Source: Mesorhabditis belari
Lineage: Eukaryota > Nematoda > Chromadorea > Rhabditida > Rhabditidae
Assembly (NCBI GenBank): GCA_958450365.1
Contig: CAUEEP010000910.1
Location: 529,001 to 593,000, forward strand
Length of the DNA stretch: 64,000 nucleotides
Direction: 5' to 3'
The position numbers and the translations under genes are program-made. Shown piece after piece: positions 43,501 to 54,258 of the stretch; positions within the stretch are counted from its first letter, which is position 1; each line of letters starts with the position of its first letter. The notes under the pieces are model-generated. The model made no database searches. It saw only the letters and a program-made list of their open reading frames with translations, and was not told the DNA's origin.

Positions 43501-44763
43501 ATCCCCTTCTTACTTACTATCCCTTTCTTACTTACTACCCCTTTCTTTTCGTCTTCTCGTCTTGACTATTTCATTTAAAAACAGCCTAAGCCAACCATCG
43601 ATGAAAAGGACTTTTAAAACGTTGATTTCGAAAGGGAAAGAACTGTGTGTTCCGTAGAATTCCGTAGAAATCAATCGACTGATTCGGATCTCACCCCCTA
43701 ACATAAACATCGCCATCAATACCTCATACCAATCCCTTTCGGCAACTTTTTAAACTGAGTATCTTGCAATTTTCCCACAAATCTCAAGCTATTCAATCAA
43801 AAAATTGCCAGAATTATTGACAGTGATGTCTACTCTAAAGGGTGTCTACGCGCAATTACGGAAACGGAATATATTTTTGGTTTAATAATCACTGCTGTTG
43901 TTGGACTGTGTGTTGTTTAAAATAATCTTAGGTAACAAATTTATTCTTTATATCCAACAAGAAAAGATAGTTCTTTTCAAAAAGATCTTCTTTCGCTGCG
44001 ATACATGCTTGAAGACAGCGCGGAAAGGCATCAACGATGACAGAAAGATAGGCTTCGAGCTCACCCCAAGTCTTTTGAAGCTATTTCTTCAAAGAATCAA
44101 TGATTGAATGAGCTTTAGAGCATTGGTCTCTAGGAAATTCCAAACACTGAAATCCAATCCCATCGAACGTCTCGAAATACCCATTTTTGAGGCTAATTTT
44201 CGTTGGAAACGGGCTCCTTTGTAGCGTAGGCTTTCTTCACCGTCTCCTTTGTTGTCACTGTCGTCCTTGGGTCGTCCTGTCTCATTCTGGTCGATGGGAA
44301 TTCGTTCCCAAGACTTTGTAGCGTTGAATTGTCTTTGAAACAACAGACTTAGCCACCATTAATCGACTGGCGATGCTTTTCTGCCTCATTTCCCGTTTCC
44401 AGAAGTTGATGATCGAATCCCTGTGCTCCAACTTCTTTGCCATTGTGAAATTTCAAAAATAAAAGCAAATAAGATGTTTCCTAAATCTTAATTGACAAGA
44501 TGACAATAGAAAAAACTACAAAAATTTGAGTACGCTTTCTCATAGCCATAAAGAAGAACGCGTCACCTCAGTTTCCGTAATTGGGCGCCGCCCTGTAGCT
44601 TTTCACCCCTAGTTTCCTCTCAACTTCTTCTCTCACTTTGTATAAAAGCACCGGAGCTGACGAAGATCGGGTTTTCTTTATCGAGTGTGTAGGTGCGATC
44701 GCATTTGCCGTTGACAGCTTGAAGCTTCAAAATAAATATTGATCCAAAGAGTAACAACCACAT
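37588..44763 (-). CDS. Secreted/anchored extracellular protein, paralog 1 of a three-gene family (484 aa)
   Basis: Function unknown. Exons: 44763-44637, 43269-43187, 43149-43034, 42116-42031, 41988-41929, 41786-41650, 39341-39250, 39201-39065, 38746-38621, 38453-38354, 38312-38234, 37899-37588 (1455 nt, all phases consistent). Signal peptide MWLLLFGSIFILKLQAVNG, then a Cys-containing beta-strand-like ectodomain with landmarks FGFSIRVEPWFNG, FRYSERPMWVL, TTCAYDLFIGMP, LRLPAKCMPLLEI, KWTFIATQAYM and a late W...GF block (AVVTWTQGDEE...KGFLAKIHA) reminiscent of the end of CUB domains. A Thr-rich mucin-like stalk and a hydrophobic tail (FIAALMFCYLVGVLLNFC) follow, suggesting a GPI or membrane anchor. 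Exon order and motifs match the head-to-head gene at 45099-52987. CUB-like is an inference; I cannot name the family. Confidence 0.75.
39469..39988. mobile_element. mariner-class MITE, ~520 bp
   Basis: Ends TTGGGTTGGGGAGAATGAGT and ACTCATTCTCCCCAACCCAA are perfectly inverted and flanked by TA. It lies in the paralog 1 intron 39342-41649. Confidence 0.9.
40019..40595. mobile_element. mariner-class MITE, ~577 bp
   Basis: Ends TTGGGTTGTCCAGTTATGAA and TTCATAACTGGACAACCCAA are perfectly inverted and flanked by TA. Only 30 bp separate it from the previous, different element. Confidence 0.9.
41133..41372. mobile_element. Fold-back MITE (family C, copy 2)
   Basis: Ends GGTACATTTGATACCG and CGCGTATCAAATGTCC are inverted. 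The interior repeats CCATTGGAAATCTAACTTTG and its complement, as in the 3753-4205 element. It lies in the same paralog 1 intron as the two preceding MITEs. Confidence 0.75.
42398..42476. repeat. Long hairpin, 32-bp arms
   Basis: The left arm begins GGACCGACGGACACTTCTCT and the right arm ends with its complement with one mismatch; the loop is about 15 nt. It lies just left of a tRNA-like sequence in the paralog 1 intron 42117-43033. Confidence 0.85.
42494..42577 (+). tRNA. tRNA-like sequence with long variable arm (probable pseudogene)
   Basis: A-box-like TGGTCAAGGTGGTTAACG, an anticodon-type stem TCGT/ACGA around CTACAAA, an extended variable region and a T-arm CGGGTTTGATTCCCG. The layout resembles Ser/Leu (type II) tRNAs, but the acceptor stem is poor and the loop does not give a Ser or Leu anticodon. 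Confidence 0.45.
42625..42925. repeat. Direct repeat, two ~110-bp copies
   Basis: GCCTTTAACTCGAGAGATCA ... GGCTGGTCCTCTATCTA occurs at 42645-42755 and again at 42828-42922. Confidence 0.8.
43408..43556. repeat. 18-bp pyrimidine-rich tandem repeat, ~7 copies
   Basis: The unit is CTTACTTACTATCCCTTT. It lies in the first intron of paralog 1. Confidence 0.85.
43838..44601 (-). mobile_element. Tc1-like element, decayed, ~765 bp
   Basis: Ends GTGTCTACGCGCAATTACGG (left) and CCGTAATTGGGCGCCGCCC (right) are inverted. On the minus strand the right half encodes a Tc1-type helix-turn-helix start (MAKKLEHRDSIINFWKREMR, then SIASRLMVAKSVVSKTIQRY) followed by stops; the DDE core is gone. It fills most of intron 1 of paralog 1. 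Confidence 0.8.
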
Positions 44764-45098
44764 ATTACTGTGGCCGAAAACAGACAAGTTTTTCCAACAA
44801 AAACTAGGAGTGTTTCGTTCGGTCCCTTGTTATCGGCCCTTACACGACGTATTAAGCCGTCTTACACCGATTTCTCGATAAAGATAAGGGAATTTTAGGT
44901 CGGAAAAAGCTGGTAAAAAAGAGAAAAAGAGAATTTCGATGTTTGTTAATCCCTTGTCACCATCGCGACTCAGGCATGTTGCACGTTTTAACTCGTGAGC
45001 GCCTTTACTCGTTCTCCCATCACAACCATTTGGCCCATCACAGATCAAAACTCGTGATGGCTATTTTCTAGGTATCTATTCACTTGATTTTTTTCTAA
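44764..45098. promoter_or_regulatory. Divergent intergenic region between two paralogs
   Basis: The 335 bp between the start codons of the minus-strand gene (44763) and the plus-strand gene (45099) must contain both promoters or trans-splice leaders. No repeat or element is visible inside. A CTTTACTCTAA-like pyrimidine tract precedes the plus-strand start. Confidence 0.5.
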
Positions 45099-48000
45099 AT
45101 GAAGCTTTACTCTAAAACTATTTTGTTGTTCTTGTTTTTCTCGCTTGTTAGCAGTTGGAATGATACGCACATACGAGAATTCACCCTTACAAACACGACC
45201 GCTTCCTTTGCTATTCATGGAGCGCGGCTTGTTGAGTTACAAGTGGGTGAAACAAGTGCTGCTCACTCGTCGAGATAAAATATAGTATGTGAGCGTTAAA
45301 ATTAGCAGTTAGCAGTTAAACTTAGGAGTTAAACTTAGCAATTAAACTTAGCAGATGTGTATCTTGAAAGCTAAGATGGTGAAATCTATGAGTAATGAGA
45401 TAGAAAATTGTTGACAGAACCGCTTTCTCTATTTGCGCCTATTGAACCATATTGGAACCATATTGGAACTATATTCCTGGAAGGAACATATTGAAGCCAT
45501 ATTGAAACCATATTGGAACCATATTGGAACCATATTGGAACTATATTCCTGGAAGGAACATATTGGAACCAGATTGGAACCAGATTGGAACCATATTTAT
45601 TGGGAGCTTTATGTTTTGGGGGTAAGTTTAGGTTAAGAAATAAAGATTTTTGACTTAGGCTAAACCGCAAGTGAAGTTTAACGTGTAAACTTGTCCAGGA
45701 GGAATGTGTGAAGCCTTAAATTTTACATTGTTTGCTTTTACAAATTTATGATTTGATTAGGTGCTATGCACGTTGGGCGTGGCCTCAATTTAGCTATTAG
45801 CATTTTAATTTTCTTGGATTTTCGACAACGCTAAATTGCAAATAGTCACAAGGCATACAGTCCAATAAAAACGTTTTCAAATCGGAATTTCTCCGAATTT
45901 CTGGTGGCTAGAGATCGATGTGGTCGGTGTGGCGCCTTGGTGAATCATTTGTGCTCTAAAATTCTTCATATTTTTCACAAAATCACCATGTATCGATAGG
46001 AGTATCATGATGAATCTCATGATGCATCATGAGATTATGGGCGCCACCATGGGCACCACCATGATACTATCAACAGTGCAAAATTTTTACCATAGAGTGA
46101 AGACTTTCTACTGTCAGATTAGAGCTAGGATAGTGCTCTAAGATACAGTAGAGATATAGAGTAGAAATATACAGTAGAAACATACACTAGAAACCTAATA
46201 TACAGTAGAAAACATGGTAGTGACCAAGGTGGCGCCCATAATCTCATGATACTCCTATCGAGACATGGTGATTTTATGAAAAATTTTAGAGCACAAATGA
46301 TTCATTATGACACCACACCAACCATCTCTAGCCACCAGAAATTCTATGAAATTCCGGTTTGAAAACGTTTTTTATTGGACGTATGTATTGGACGTAATTT
46401 CATTATAACTTTGCCTGACTGGGAAGTTTCCTGTGCCACACCATGTTTATTTTTGTAAAGAGATTGGGAAACCTTTCGTACCACCCACCTTTCGTCCCAC
46501 CTTTGCTAGCTTTTTTTTCCTTGAAAGCCTTGAAACTATTTGCTTGAAAGCCTTGAAACGCTTGCTATTTTTTTCCTTGAAATCCTTGAAACCATTCGCA
46601 ATTTTAATCAGCTTTGTCGAAAACTCAAGAAAATTAAAATGCCACTGGCAAAATTGAGGTCACACCCATTGCTCACGCCCAACGTGTATAGCTCCTTTGA
46701 TCTTTAGGAAATAACAATTTATGGCTCTTTGGAAGGTGGCTTCTTGATCGATTGGACTCATCGTGAGTGTCGCAACAAAACCAAAACAGAGAAAGAGGTA
46801 AAAGGGATGCTTTTCAAAAAAGGATCTTTTAAGAATGCAGTTTTACGACATTCATTCAGTTTTCAGCAACCGACTGTGCCAGTATTGTGCTACGATCCTC
46901 TTCCTTTCTTGGTCAACAACCTTTTCAACAGTCTAGTAGCAGAGACTTGCGATCTTATGTTAGCGTAACTTTAGTTTTCCATTAATTTATCTGGCATATC
47001 GAATTTTTAAGCTATTTTCAGGCCCTCCTACTTGCAGGAGAGCGCAAATAAATCCGAACCGAAAAACGAGTTCTATGCTTGTTCGACGCATCTCAATGGG
47101 GAAAGCTTGACCATTACTGCAAGAGATACTCTTTTACTCGTGAATTATGCTTTATCGATTCGAGTTAGGCAATGGGTTGATGGTGGGTTTCGAAAACAGA
47201 GATTACTTGGAAATAATAAAAAAGACTTATTGAGAAATAGAAAATTTAAATTCGAAGGTATTAGAAAATAAAGTTGAGCTGATTACCCTTTCGTTCTTAC
47301 TCTTTCTTTCTTATACTTACTCCCAGCCGTTAACCGAAAGGATCCGAAAAGATCCGAAAAGCAAGGAAAAACAAAATATTAGGTTGAGGAAAAAGTAATG
47401 TCGGTTTTTTTCACAAAACTGTTTATTGCTAAAAACATAAACAAACGCACATCAATCAATGAGATATTCTCAATTATTATTGATGACTTGTTCCCATCTT
47501 TGTCGCAAATCCCTGATCCCATCCTCAAAAAGAATGCGGAGTTTTCGAGCCAAAATAAATGTCGACTGCTTTTTTTTGATTTGTGCATGATTCTCGAACT
47601 TTTCTCCCATAAGAAAACTCTTCAGCGACCGAAACAAAAAAGAATCTGATGGGGTCAGGTCCGAACTCTAAGGTGCGTGGGGCAAAAGTTTCCAATCAAG
47701 CTCGTCGATTTCCCTTATTGAAAATCATACCACAAAGCGGCTCGAAGTCGAAACTTTTCGTCTTGCATTTTATACCTGAAAATATTGTTAAATTTGTAAA
47801 AATTTGCAAAAATCAAATATAATATGAAAGTATAGAAGTATCTAGGTGATATCTATTTGAAAAAAAAATCGCATAAGCAAAGAAATGGAAAATTCGGGAA
47901 TTCGCCAACAACGGGAATTCAAAACCGACATTATTTTTTCCTCAACCTAATAATTGAAAGGGTTTCGAGACTATTAGACTCTCTCAAAACTCTGGGGAAT

Positions 48001-51000
48001 CAATTCCAAATTCCAAATCGATTCAAAATTCCAAATCGATTCCAAATTCCAAATCCAAATTCTGGCAGTTCTTATTGGAAAAGAGTTTTACACAAACTTA
48101 TTGGAGGTGACTGGAATTTCTAAAACGAAAGAACCTCTCCTTGAACTAAACGTGGGATTAACTTTGAATAAATCTCGAAAAAGAGGGATAGGTTGCCTGC
48201 CGTTTACAATTTTGAAACATTCTATTAAATCCGTGACCAAGCGGCGGTGTCTAAGAGACAAGGAATGTGATAATTTTTGATCAGAAACATGTGCCTAAGT
48301 GTTTTGAAACAAAAACTGAAAAGAGATTGTAGAAATATTGATTTTGAGCAAATTTATGAGTTTCTAAGTGTGAGAAACCGGATAGAAAATGAAATAAAAT
48401 GAAAAAAATCGCATAAGCAAAGAAATGGAAAATTGCCAACAACAGGAATTCAAAACCGGCACCACTTTTTCCTCAACCTGATAAAACACAAGATTTTTAG
48501 AGAGCCTTCGCCTTTTCGTCGTCCCGGCTCGCTCTGTTGCTCAAATGCCCGGAGACCAAGTAAATCACGAGACTTTTTATTCTCTTGCCCTCACGAGGCT
48601 TCTCTTTCCCGCCGAATGATATACAAAAAGATTAAATAAATAAAGGAAACTTTAAATGTTTCTGTGAGATTACTTTTGATAGGAGTTTTCAAGAAATGAG
48701 CTGTAGTTTCTAGTAGACTTCGGAAAACAAAACTTAACCAAAACCAAAACCACCAAAACCAAACAAGACCAAAACCAAAACAAACCAAAACCAAAACAAA
48801 CCAAAACCAAAACCAAAACCAAAACCAAAACTAACCAAAACTCGCCAATATCTCGCGACTGGAAGGAGCTAGCGAAAATCTGTTTGCAGATTTGAAATTA
48901 GCGTTCAAAAATCTATCCCATAGGCTATTTTTTGTTTCGAAATTTCGAGGTCGTGTTTTGGTCCTTTTTTCGGCCGCGAGATTTTGGGGAGTGAGAAAAA
49001 GTGGAAGGCAAATTTGCATTTTACAATTTTAAATTTACATGTTAATTTATATGCAAATTGAGTTTTGGTTTGTTTTGGTGTTTTGGTTTTGGTTTTGGTT
49101 CTGGTTTTGTTTGCCGAACTCTAGTTTCTAGGGCAATTATTAGGTCGGTTCATAAGTCTTTGCAATTCTTTTCAAACTTCTCTTTCCATAGAAAAGTATC
49201 CTTTACCAAATTTGTAGCATCCTAAACTATCAAAAAGATCAATCATTCCTCTAGAAAATGGCTTTTGAGAGAAAGCTCAAAGCTCGCCTCAACTCGACAA
49301 AAACCCATTTTTATGTCAAATTTTCAATTGCTGTTTTAAAGAAAATGGCTGCACAGATTGTTTTCAAATTTTTCAGACTTATGTAATCAAATGAGCTCTA
49401 TCTTTTTTACTTTAGCACCAAAAAATGTTTGTATAGAAGAAAGTGTTCAAATTGCGACTTTAGTATTGGGCGAGTTTTGGGTACTCGGCTTTGCGCCTTT
49501 GAAAATCCATAAAAACAACTAATTCCAAAAATTTCCCAGAAGCCATTTTACAGTGAAACAATCAAGCTTTTTAATTGTTCAAATAGAAATTTTGCTAGTG
49601 GCGGCAGGATTTTTAAACGACGTTTCGAAAAAAAAATTGCAAAGACTTATGTACCAACCTAATATTTTGTCGTAAATTTTCCAAATTTAACCAAAGGTGA
49701 GTTGGCGAATTTTTTAGACAACAAAATAACTGAGTGACTAGTTGTTGAGGCTGTTGAAGTGTCAGTTAAATCTTTTTATGTCATTCAAAGTTAAATGAAA
49801 AAAGAAACCTTAGCCAGAAGTGCTTCTCGCAAGAGCCAACTGGATGGTGACTCTGGTGGCGAATCCGTTCGTCTACAAGTGAGCGAATCTTTTGCATCAC
49901 TGCTAAGAAAAGGCTTCAAATCAATTCAATGTTCATCTTCTCCAATTGTAGTATAAAATGGCCTGCAGATGAGCGCAAGCCTGGTCCCTTCATGAACATT
50001 CGACCGATATCGAATGATCAGCTGTCCTTCGCAGATCTCTGCACTGGCTTTTACGCGGTCGGTTTTGGAGTTTTGTTGGAATAAATGAATGGTTGGAATG
50101 AATGAAAAACTCTGTTGGAATGAATGGTGTTGAACAAATTTCAGGACCCAAACGAGGTGACTTGCACTGAGCACATCGAATACAAATATTTCTCTGGTGC
50201 GGCACCGGCCCTCAACAGCCAACCTGATTTTGAATACAACATACTTAGGTAGCACACACTTTTGTTGTTAAATCACGATCGCTGAAAGCTCATAGCCCTA
50301 AGCCTAAGCCTGAACCTAAGCCTAAGCCTAAGCCTAAACCTAAGCCTAAGCCTAAACCTAAGCCTAAGCCTAAACCTAAGCCTAAGCCTAAACCTAAGCT
50401 AGAACAAATTTGTGTGATTAAAAGGCCTGCCTAGCGTGTTTGAGAATACAAAATCACTTCAGACATGACGAAATCTTCATTCGTACCACTGCCGGCACGC
50501 TCGTTGCCAACGCCAGTTGCTCTTTTTGTTTTATATTTGCTTCATTGTATGAAGGTCGCATTTCCGCTTTCTCTTTATTGCTTTATGATGTGTTTAGGGG
50601 TGACCGTATCGTCTCCAGGTAGTCAAATGCTGGCAACGCCAAACCTCGTCTCCACCTATTTTTATCCTTGGTCACTCGATGATCCGTGGGAATACGGATC
50701 GTCGATCTGTCAGACATTTGAACTACAGCCGTCAAGGCTGGCGGCAAGTTTATAAAGAAAAAACGCTATAATTTTGAAGTACAGCCTCCAAGTCTCCTCA
50801 AAAAGTGTGCACAAAATGTTCGGGACACTTTCTGATACTGAAATGCTTCGTTTTCTTTCTTCTCTCGAGCTTTTTTAAAATTCTGTGACAAAGAAAATTT
50901 AATCTAAAGAGTTTAAAAAATTTCGTCTGTCCAGAATTCTAAAACACCTCGAGAGGAAAAAGAAAGCAAAGGATTTGACGTCAAAAATTGTCCCAGACAC

Positions 51001-52987
51001 TTTCTGGGGACACTTTGGCGGCGCTGTACTTCAAAAGTATAGAAAACGAAATCACTGAAATAAGGCACTAGAATTGAGTTTTTTAAATGGGACCAAGACT
51101 ACGGTTGCATAATTTTTAATTATGAATTTTCTAGGAGATCGGGGAGCGTAGAGTTTCCGTGAAATTGCTTCACATGGACGGTGGCCGTCTCAACATAACG
51201 GCATGGATTTGGCTGCAAAAGCCGTCATTATACATCAGTTGTGACGACGAAATGGTGTCAAATTTCACAATCAGGTTTATGAAATCACAAAAAACATTTC
51301 ATCGATTTTATAATATAAGATAAATGTTCAAGAAAATTGTTAGAATTATTGGGTTGGTGAATGGGAAACTGCGGGAGTTTGAACTAAAATTTATTGAACA
51401 TAAAGCCATCAATTCTTTCCAAATAATTTCCATTATTATTCGTAGTAGGATTTTGGTTTATGTGTGTTCATAAAATTTTCAGAATTGATCATCAGTGTTT
51501 CAGAATTGAATCTCTCACCCTGAGATAACCGCCTTCACCCCAGTTAGCTCCCCACGAGTTGCGCACAATCCAATACTGCTTGTCGTTTGGGTCGGTTCCT
51601 GCCATCGCTGCCATTTTGGGGGCTATGCGCGTGGCCTCAATTTAGCCAATGGCATTTTAATTTTCCTTGTCGTTTTCGCTAACATTTCCACAAGTTCTCG
51701 TGGGAAAAACGATCTTTTCCCAAAGATTGGAGGCCTTTTCTCATCCTTTACTGTCTTTCCAATTCACTTCCAAAGGATCAGCAAGTTAAACGACTTCATT
51801 TCTAGCCTATTAGCCGTTTGCAATACCCTCAATTCCGTAAACAAGTACGTCGATTAGAAAGTCAAAATAAAAAAATTAAAGTTAGATCAAAGCCTTGAAA
51901 CTATTGGGTTGGTGAATTGGAAACTGCGGGAGTTTGAATTAAAATTTATTGCATATAAAGCCATCAATTGATTCACAATAATTTCCATTATTATTGACGA
52001 CTTCTGCCCATTTTACAGGCAATTTGCGGATTCCTCTTTCGTAGTAGGATTTTGGTTTGTGTGTGAGACAAGTGTGAGACTCGAAAATGGAGGACTGGAG
52101 ATGGAGACTGGAGGTCCCAGTTTGAGCACTTTCTTCAAAAGAAACCCATTTTGGTGTCAATAGAAAAGTTGTAGAGAATCAAAAATTAGGCTTATAGCCA
52201 AATTTCCAAAAAGATACACTTAGTAGTTTCGCTTAAAATGCAAGTTTTGTTGAAAGTTTGTGAAAAATTCGTAAATTTCGCATTTCTTGAAAACCAGTTC
52301 TTGAATCGGTCTGAAAATTTGGATATAAGCTTGATTTTTGATTCTCTACAACTTTTCCATTGACACCAGAATGGGTTTCTTTTGAAGAGAGTGCTCAAAC
52401 TGTCACATATGACAATAGCCCGCATTTTTCAATTCACCAACCCAACACTTTTATTTTATCGATTTAAACGATGATTTCACGTGTTCAGTGTCGATGAGAA
52501 TTCATTGAGTGAATGGAGGAAAAAACCCTACAATTTCGATGCTGATTGTGTGCGGGTTTGGCTGAAATTAGAAAAAGTAAAATTTGATTTCTTCAAACAG
52601 CTCACATTTTGCCCCAATGATCCCCCAGACAAGCGCTTCGGCTTTATGGTCGAGGTCGGGCGTGCACCTGAGCCATTAGATGGGTTGAAATGTGTCATCG
52701 TTTTCAATCTATCATCAACGGAGCCACAGGCTATCATCAACCCGTTTATTTTTATTTCAACCTATATGGATGCCCGTAAGAATTTTACTGTCCACTAATG
52801 TCACAGCTTTATTTAAAGCTGACTTTAAAACTTTAAAACTGCCCAAACTGAAAAATTTGCAGATCCAACTCGCTTTTGCGTTTTCAACAACAACGACAAT
52901 GGCTTGTCGGACTCAAAATTGATTGTTGAGATCGCAATTTTGTGCTCGATCGAGGAATCGGCAAGTTACCATAAATACTATAATTGA
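45099..52987 (+). CDS. Secreted extracellular protein, paralog 2 of the three-gene family (500 aa)
   Basis: Function unknown. Exons: 45099-45242, 46708-46762, 46867-46964, 47038-47182, 49818-49878, 49952-50057, 50145-50248, 50463-50554, 50598-50743, 51135-51274, 52489-52775, 52863-52987 (1503 nt, all phases consistent). Signal peptide [19 protein letters not shown]. Landmarks shared in order with paralog 1: [12 protein letters not shown] against [24 protein letters not shown] against [26 protein letters not shown] against [25 protein letters not shown] against CMPLLEIAASGEK, and a late KRFGFMVEV block. Unlike the other two paralogs it has no hydrophobic C-terminal tail, so it is probably secreted. 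The intron after 50743 starts GCAAGT (GC-AG type). Introns contain a 940-bp fold-back element, mariner-like elements and telomere-like repeats. Confidence 0.7.
45440..45602. repeat. Tandem repeat of ATATTGGAACC units
   Basis: Repeated CATATTGGAACC with a higher-order unit ending TATTCCTGGAAGGAA. It lies in the first intron of paralog 2. Confidence 0.8.
45760..46695. mobile_element. Large fold-back element, ~936 bp (family E, copy 1)
   Basis: Ends GGTGCTATGCACGTTGGGCG and CGCCCAACGTGTATAGCTCC are inverted. Arms of more than 300 bp include CATAATCTCATGAT-type palindromic blocks in the centre. The right end is only 12 bp from exon 2 of paralog 2. A fragment of the left end recurs at 51624-51680. 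Confidence 0.85.
47378..47952 (-). mobile_element. mariner element, internally deleted, ~570 bp
   Basis: Ends TTAGGTTGAGGAAAAAGTAA and TTATTTTTTCCTCAACCTAA are inverted with TA flanks. Inside, the minus strand keeps a transposase C-terminus of the [16 protein letters not shown] type. It lies in the paralog 2 intron 47183-49817. Confidence 0.8.
48405..48487. mobile_element. Solo right end of the preceding mariner family
   Basis: CGCATAAGCAAAGAAATGGA ... TTTTTCCTCAACCTGATA repeats the last ~85 bp of the element that ends at 47952. Confidence 0.75.
48710..49127. mobile_element. Fold-back element with AACCAAAACC arms
   Basis: Left end AGACTTCGGAAAACAAAAC and right end GTTTGCCGAACTCTAG are inverted. 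Each is followed inward by repeated CCAAAA or its complement TTTTGG. Confidence 0.65.
49139..49674. mobile_element. mariner-class MITE (family A, copy 2)
   Basis: Ends TTAGGTCGGTTCATAAGTC and GACTTATGTACCAACCTAA are inverted. It is the same family as 595-1162 in opposite orientation (for example GAAAATGGCTTTTGAGAG here and its complement there). It lies in the paralog 2 intron 47183-49817. Confidence 0.8.
50288..50400 (-). repeat. Interstitial telomeric repeat (GCCTAA type)
   Basis: About 18 hexamers of CCTAAG with CCTAAA variants, i.e. TTAGGC on the minus strand. It lies in the paralog 2 intron 50249-50462. Confidence 0.9.
50770..51042. mobile_element. MITE, ~270 bp, right after a GC-AG donor
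   Basis: Ends TTTTGAAGTACAGCCTCC and GGCGCTGTACTTCAAAAG are inverted, with inner arms TTTCTTTCTTCTCTCGAG and CTCGAGAGGAAAAAGAAA. It lies in the paralog 2 intron 50744-51134. Confidence 0.8.
51350..51480. mobile_element. Truncated copy of the 51901-52447 mariner element
   Basis: TTGGGTTGGTGAATGGGAAA ... TTTCCATTATTATTCGTAGT matches the start of the larger element at 51905. Confidence 0.75.
51624..51690. mobile_element. Fragment of the family E fold-back element
   Basis: GCGTGGCCTCAATTTAGC ... GGCATTTTAATTTTCC matches the left arm at 45765-45820. Confidence 0.7.
51903..52447 (-). mobile_element. mariner element, internally deleted, ~545 bp
   Basis: Ends TTGGGTTGGTGAATTGGAAA and TTTTTCAATTCACCAACCCAA-type right end are inverted. 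The minus strand retains the transposase C-terminus [20 protein letters not shown] followed by GNYCES. It lies in the paralog 2 intron 51275-52488. Confidence 0.85.
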
Positions 52988-53299
52988 AGCCCCTCCTCTC
53001 GCGCCAAATTTGTATTTATTTTGCTCAAAATTTGCATAATTTGGCTCTTTGCATTCATTTATCTCACTTCTTGCTCATTTCATTTGAAGATTTTCTTTTG
53101 TCTCTTTATTTTTTTACACCATTTTGTTGAGGAATTGTAAAACATTGTACTTTTCAATGCTTTACAGCTTTCAGCACGTTTTTAACTGTTTCTTAGGTAG
53201 AATGGACAATTTTGGCAAAGGATTGAAGGAGTTCGCCGCGCTTCTCGGAAGCTTGAACGAGCCCAGCCGAGCCTGCGCCTGAGCCTGCGCTCAAGCTCT

Positions 53300-53350
53300 T
53301 TCGGGAGCTTGAGCCTAAACCTAAACCTAAGCCTAAGCCTCAAGCTCCCT
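53300..53350. repeat. Short palindrome with telomere-like CCTAAG hexamers
   Basis: GGGAGCTTGAGCC, five CCTAAA/CCTAAG hexamers, then CTCAAGCTCCC. The flanking arms GGGAGCTTGAG and CTCAAGCTCCC pair. Confidence 0.65.
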
Positions 53351-53390
53351 TGGGAGCTTGAGCGAGATCTCTTTCAAGAAGATGATTTGA

Positions 53391-53899
53391 ATGGAAAGCG
53401 ATGCGGATGCAAATACGATTCCAAGCACGGAGTTGGAAAAGAAAACAAAGCAAAAACGATCAGCACAACAAACGATGTTGTTAAAATGGCTCGATCGACT
53501 TCTATACACTCGGCTGCAAAATTCTTCAAAATTGATCGGTCTCGTGTGCGCAGGATGGCAATCCAAAGCCCCCGTCAATGGACATCTACTTGAGCTGGAT
53601 TGTGAATGCTTGGGACACAATCAGTGCGGAAACCATCCTCAAATCTTTCGAAGCATGTGGAATCTGAATTGCAATTCAAATAGAGATGACGATCACTTGA
53701 TTCACTGTTTCAAAACGGGTGAATCACCGAATCGATCTCTACAGGAATGCACATGCTGAAAGATGCTCGCATGGAAAAGGAAATCGACGAGCTTCTAGAG
53801 CCCTTCGAATCGAGAGGATTTCAGGATTTTCGCAAAGAAAATGATCCAGAAGAAGAAGCCGATAATTTCGTTGACTCCGATGTTTTGATTGACGTCTAG
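53391..53899 (+). pseudogene. pogo/CENP-B-like transposase relic, N-terminal DNA-binding part joined to C-terminal tail
   Basis: One frame gives SIHSAAKFFKIDRSRVRRM, the helix-turn-helix of CENP-B/pogo (psq-type) DNA-binding domains. The next frame gives WIVNAWDTISAETILKSFEA followed by CGI, which is the end of the DDE domain (SF..CGI). A final open stretch LLEPFESRGFQDFRKENDPE, acidic, ends at a TAG at 53897-53899, typical of the acidic C-terminus. The catalytic core is missing, so this is an internally deleted copy between paralogs 2 and 3. Confidence 0.7.
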
Positions 53900-54258
53900 T
53901 TTGATTGTCTAGTTTGATTATTTTCAATTTGTTGTTGCTAAATGTTGTTGGTTATTAGCACTTGTTTTTAATGTTTATACTGTTTTTCTTAATAGAATTG
54001 AAAGGAAATTAGTTTATCGAGCGATCTATTTGTGTATTCAATTTTGGTAAGTTGAAATTTTTCAAAAGAGGTGAAAATTAGAAGCCTCCTCTATTAGAAT
54101 GCCCCCTTTGGAGGAAAAGGGAAAAATAGAAACCCTGGGGCTTCAATTACAGTCACTACGGTATTGTTGTTGTTGTTCTTTATTTAGCGAGTCCTTCATT
54201 CTAGGAAGCCTGTTCCGAAGCGGATGCACCTGTCCGACTCAATGGAGACTTCGCCAAG

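Noticed and set aside
43528..43719. 63-aa ORF considered as exon 2 of paralog 1
   Set aside because: Direct splicing from 44637 to 43269 keeps phase and matches the paralog 2 exon order, so no exon is needed here.
50549..50755. Apparent new gene start with a signal peptide ([17 protein letters not shown])
   Set aside because: The stretch is a 43-nt intron (50555-50597); removing it joins two exons in phase and matches the paralogs, so no gene starts here.
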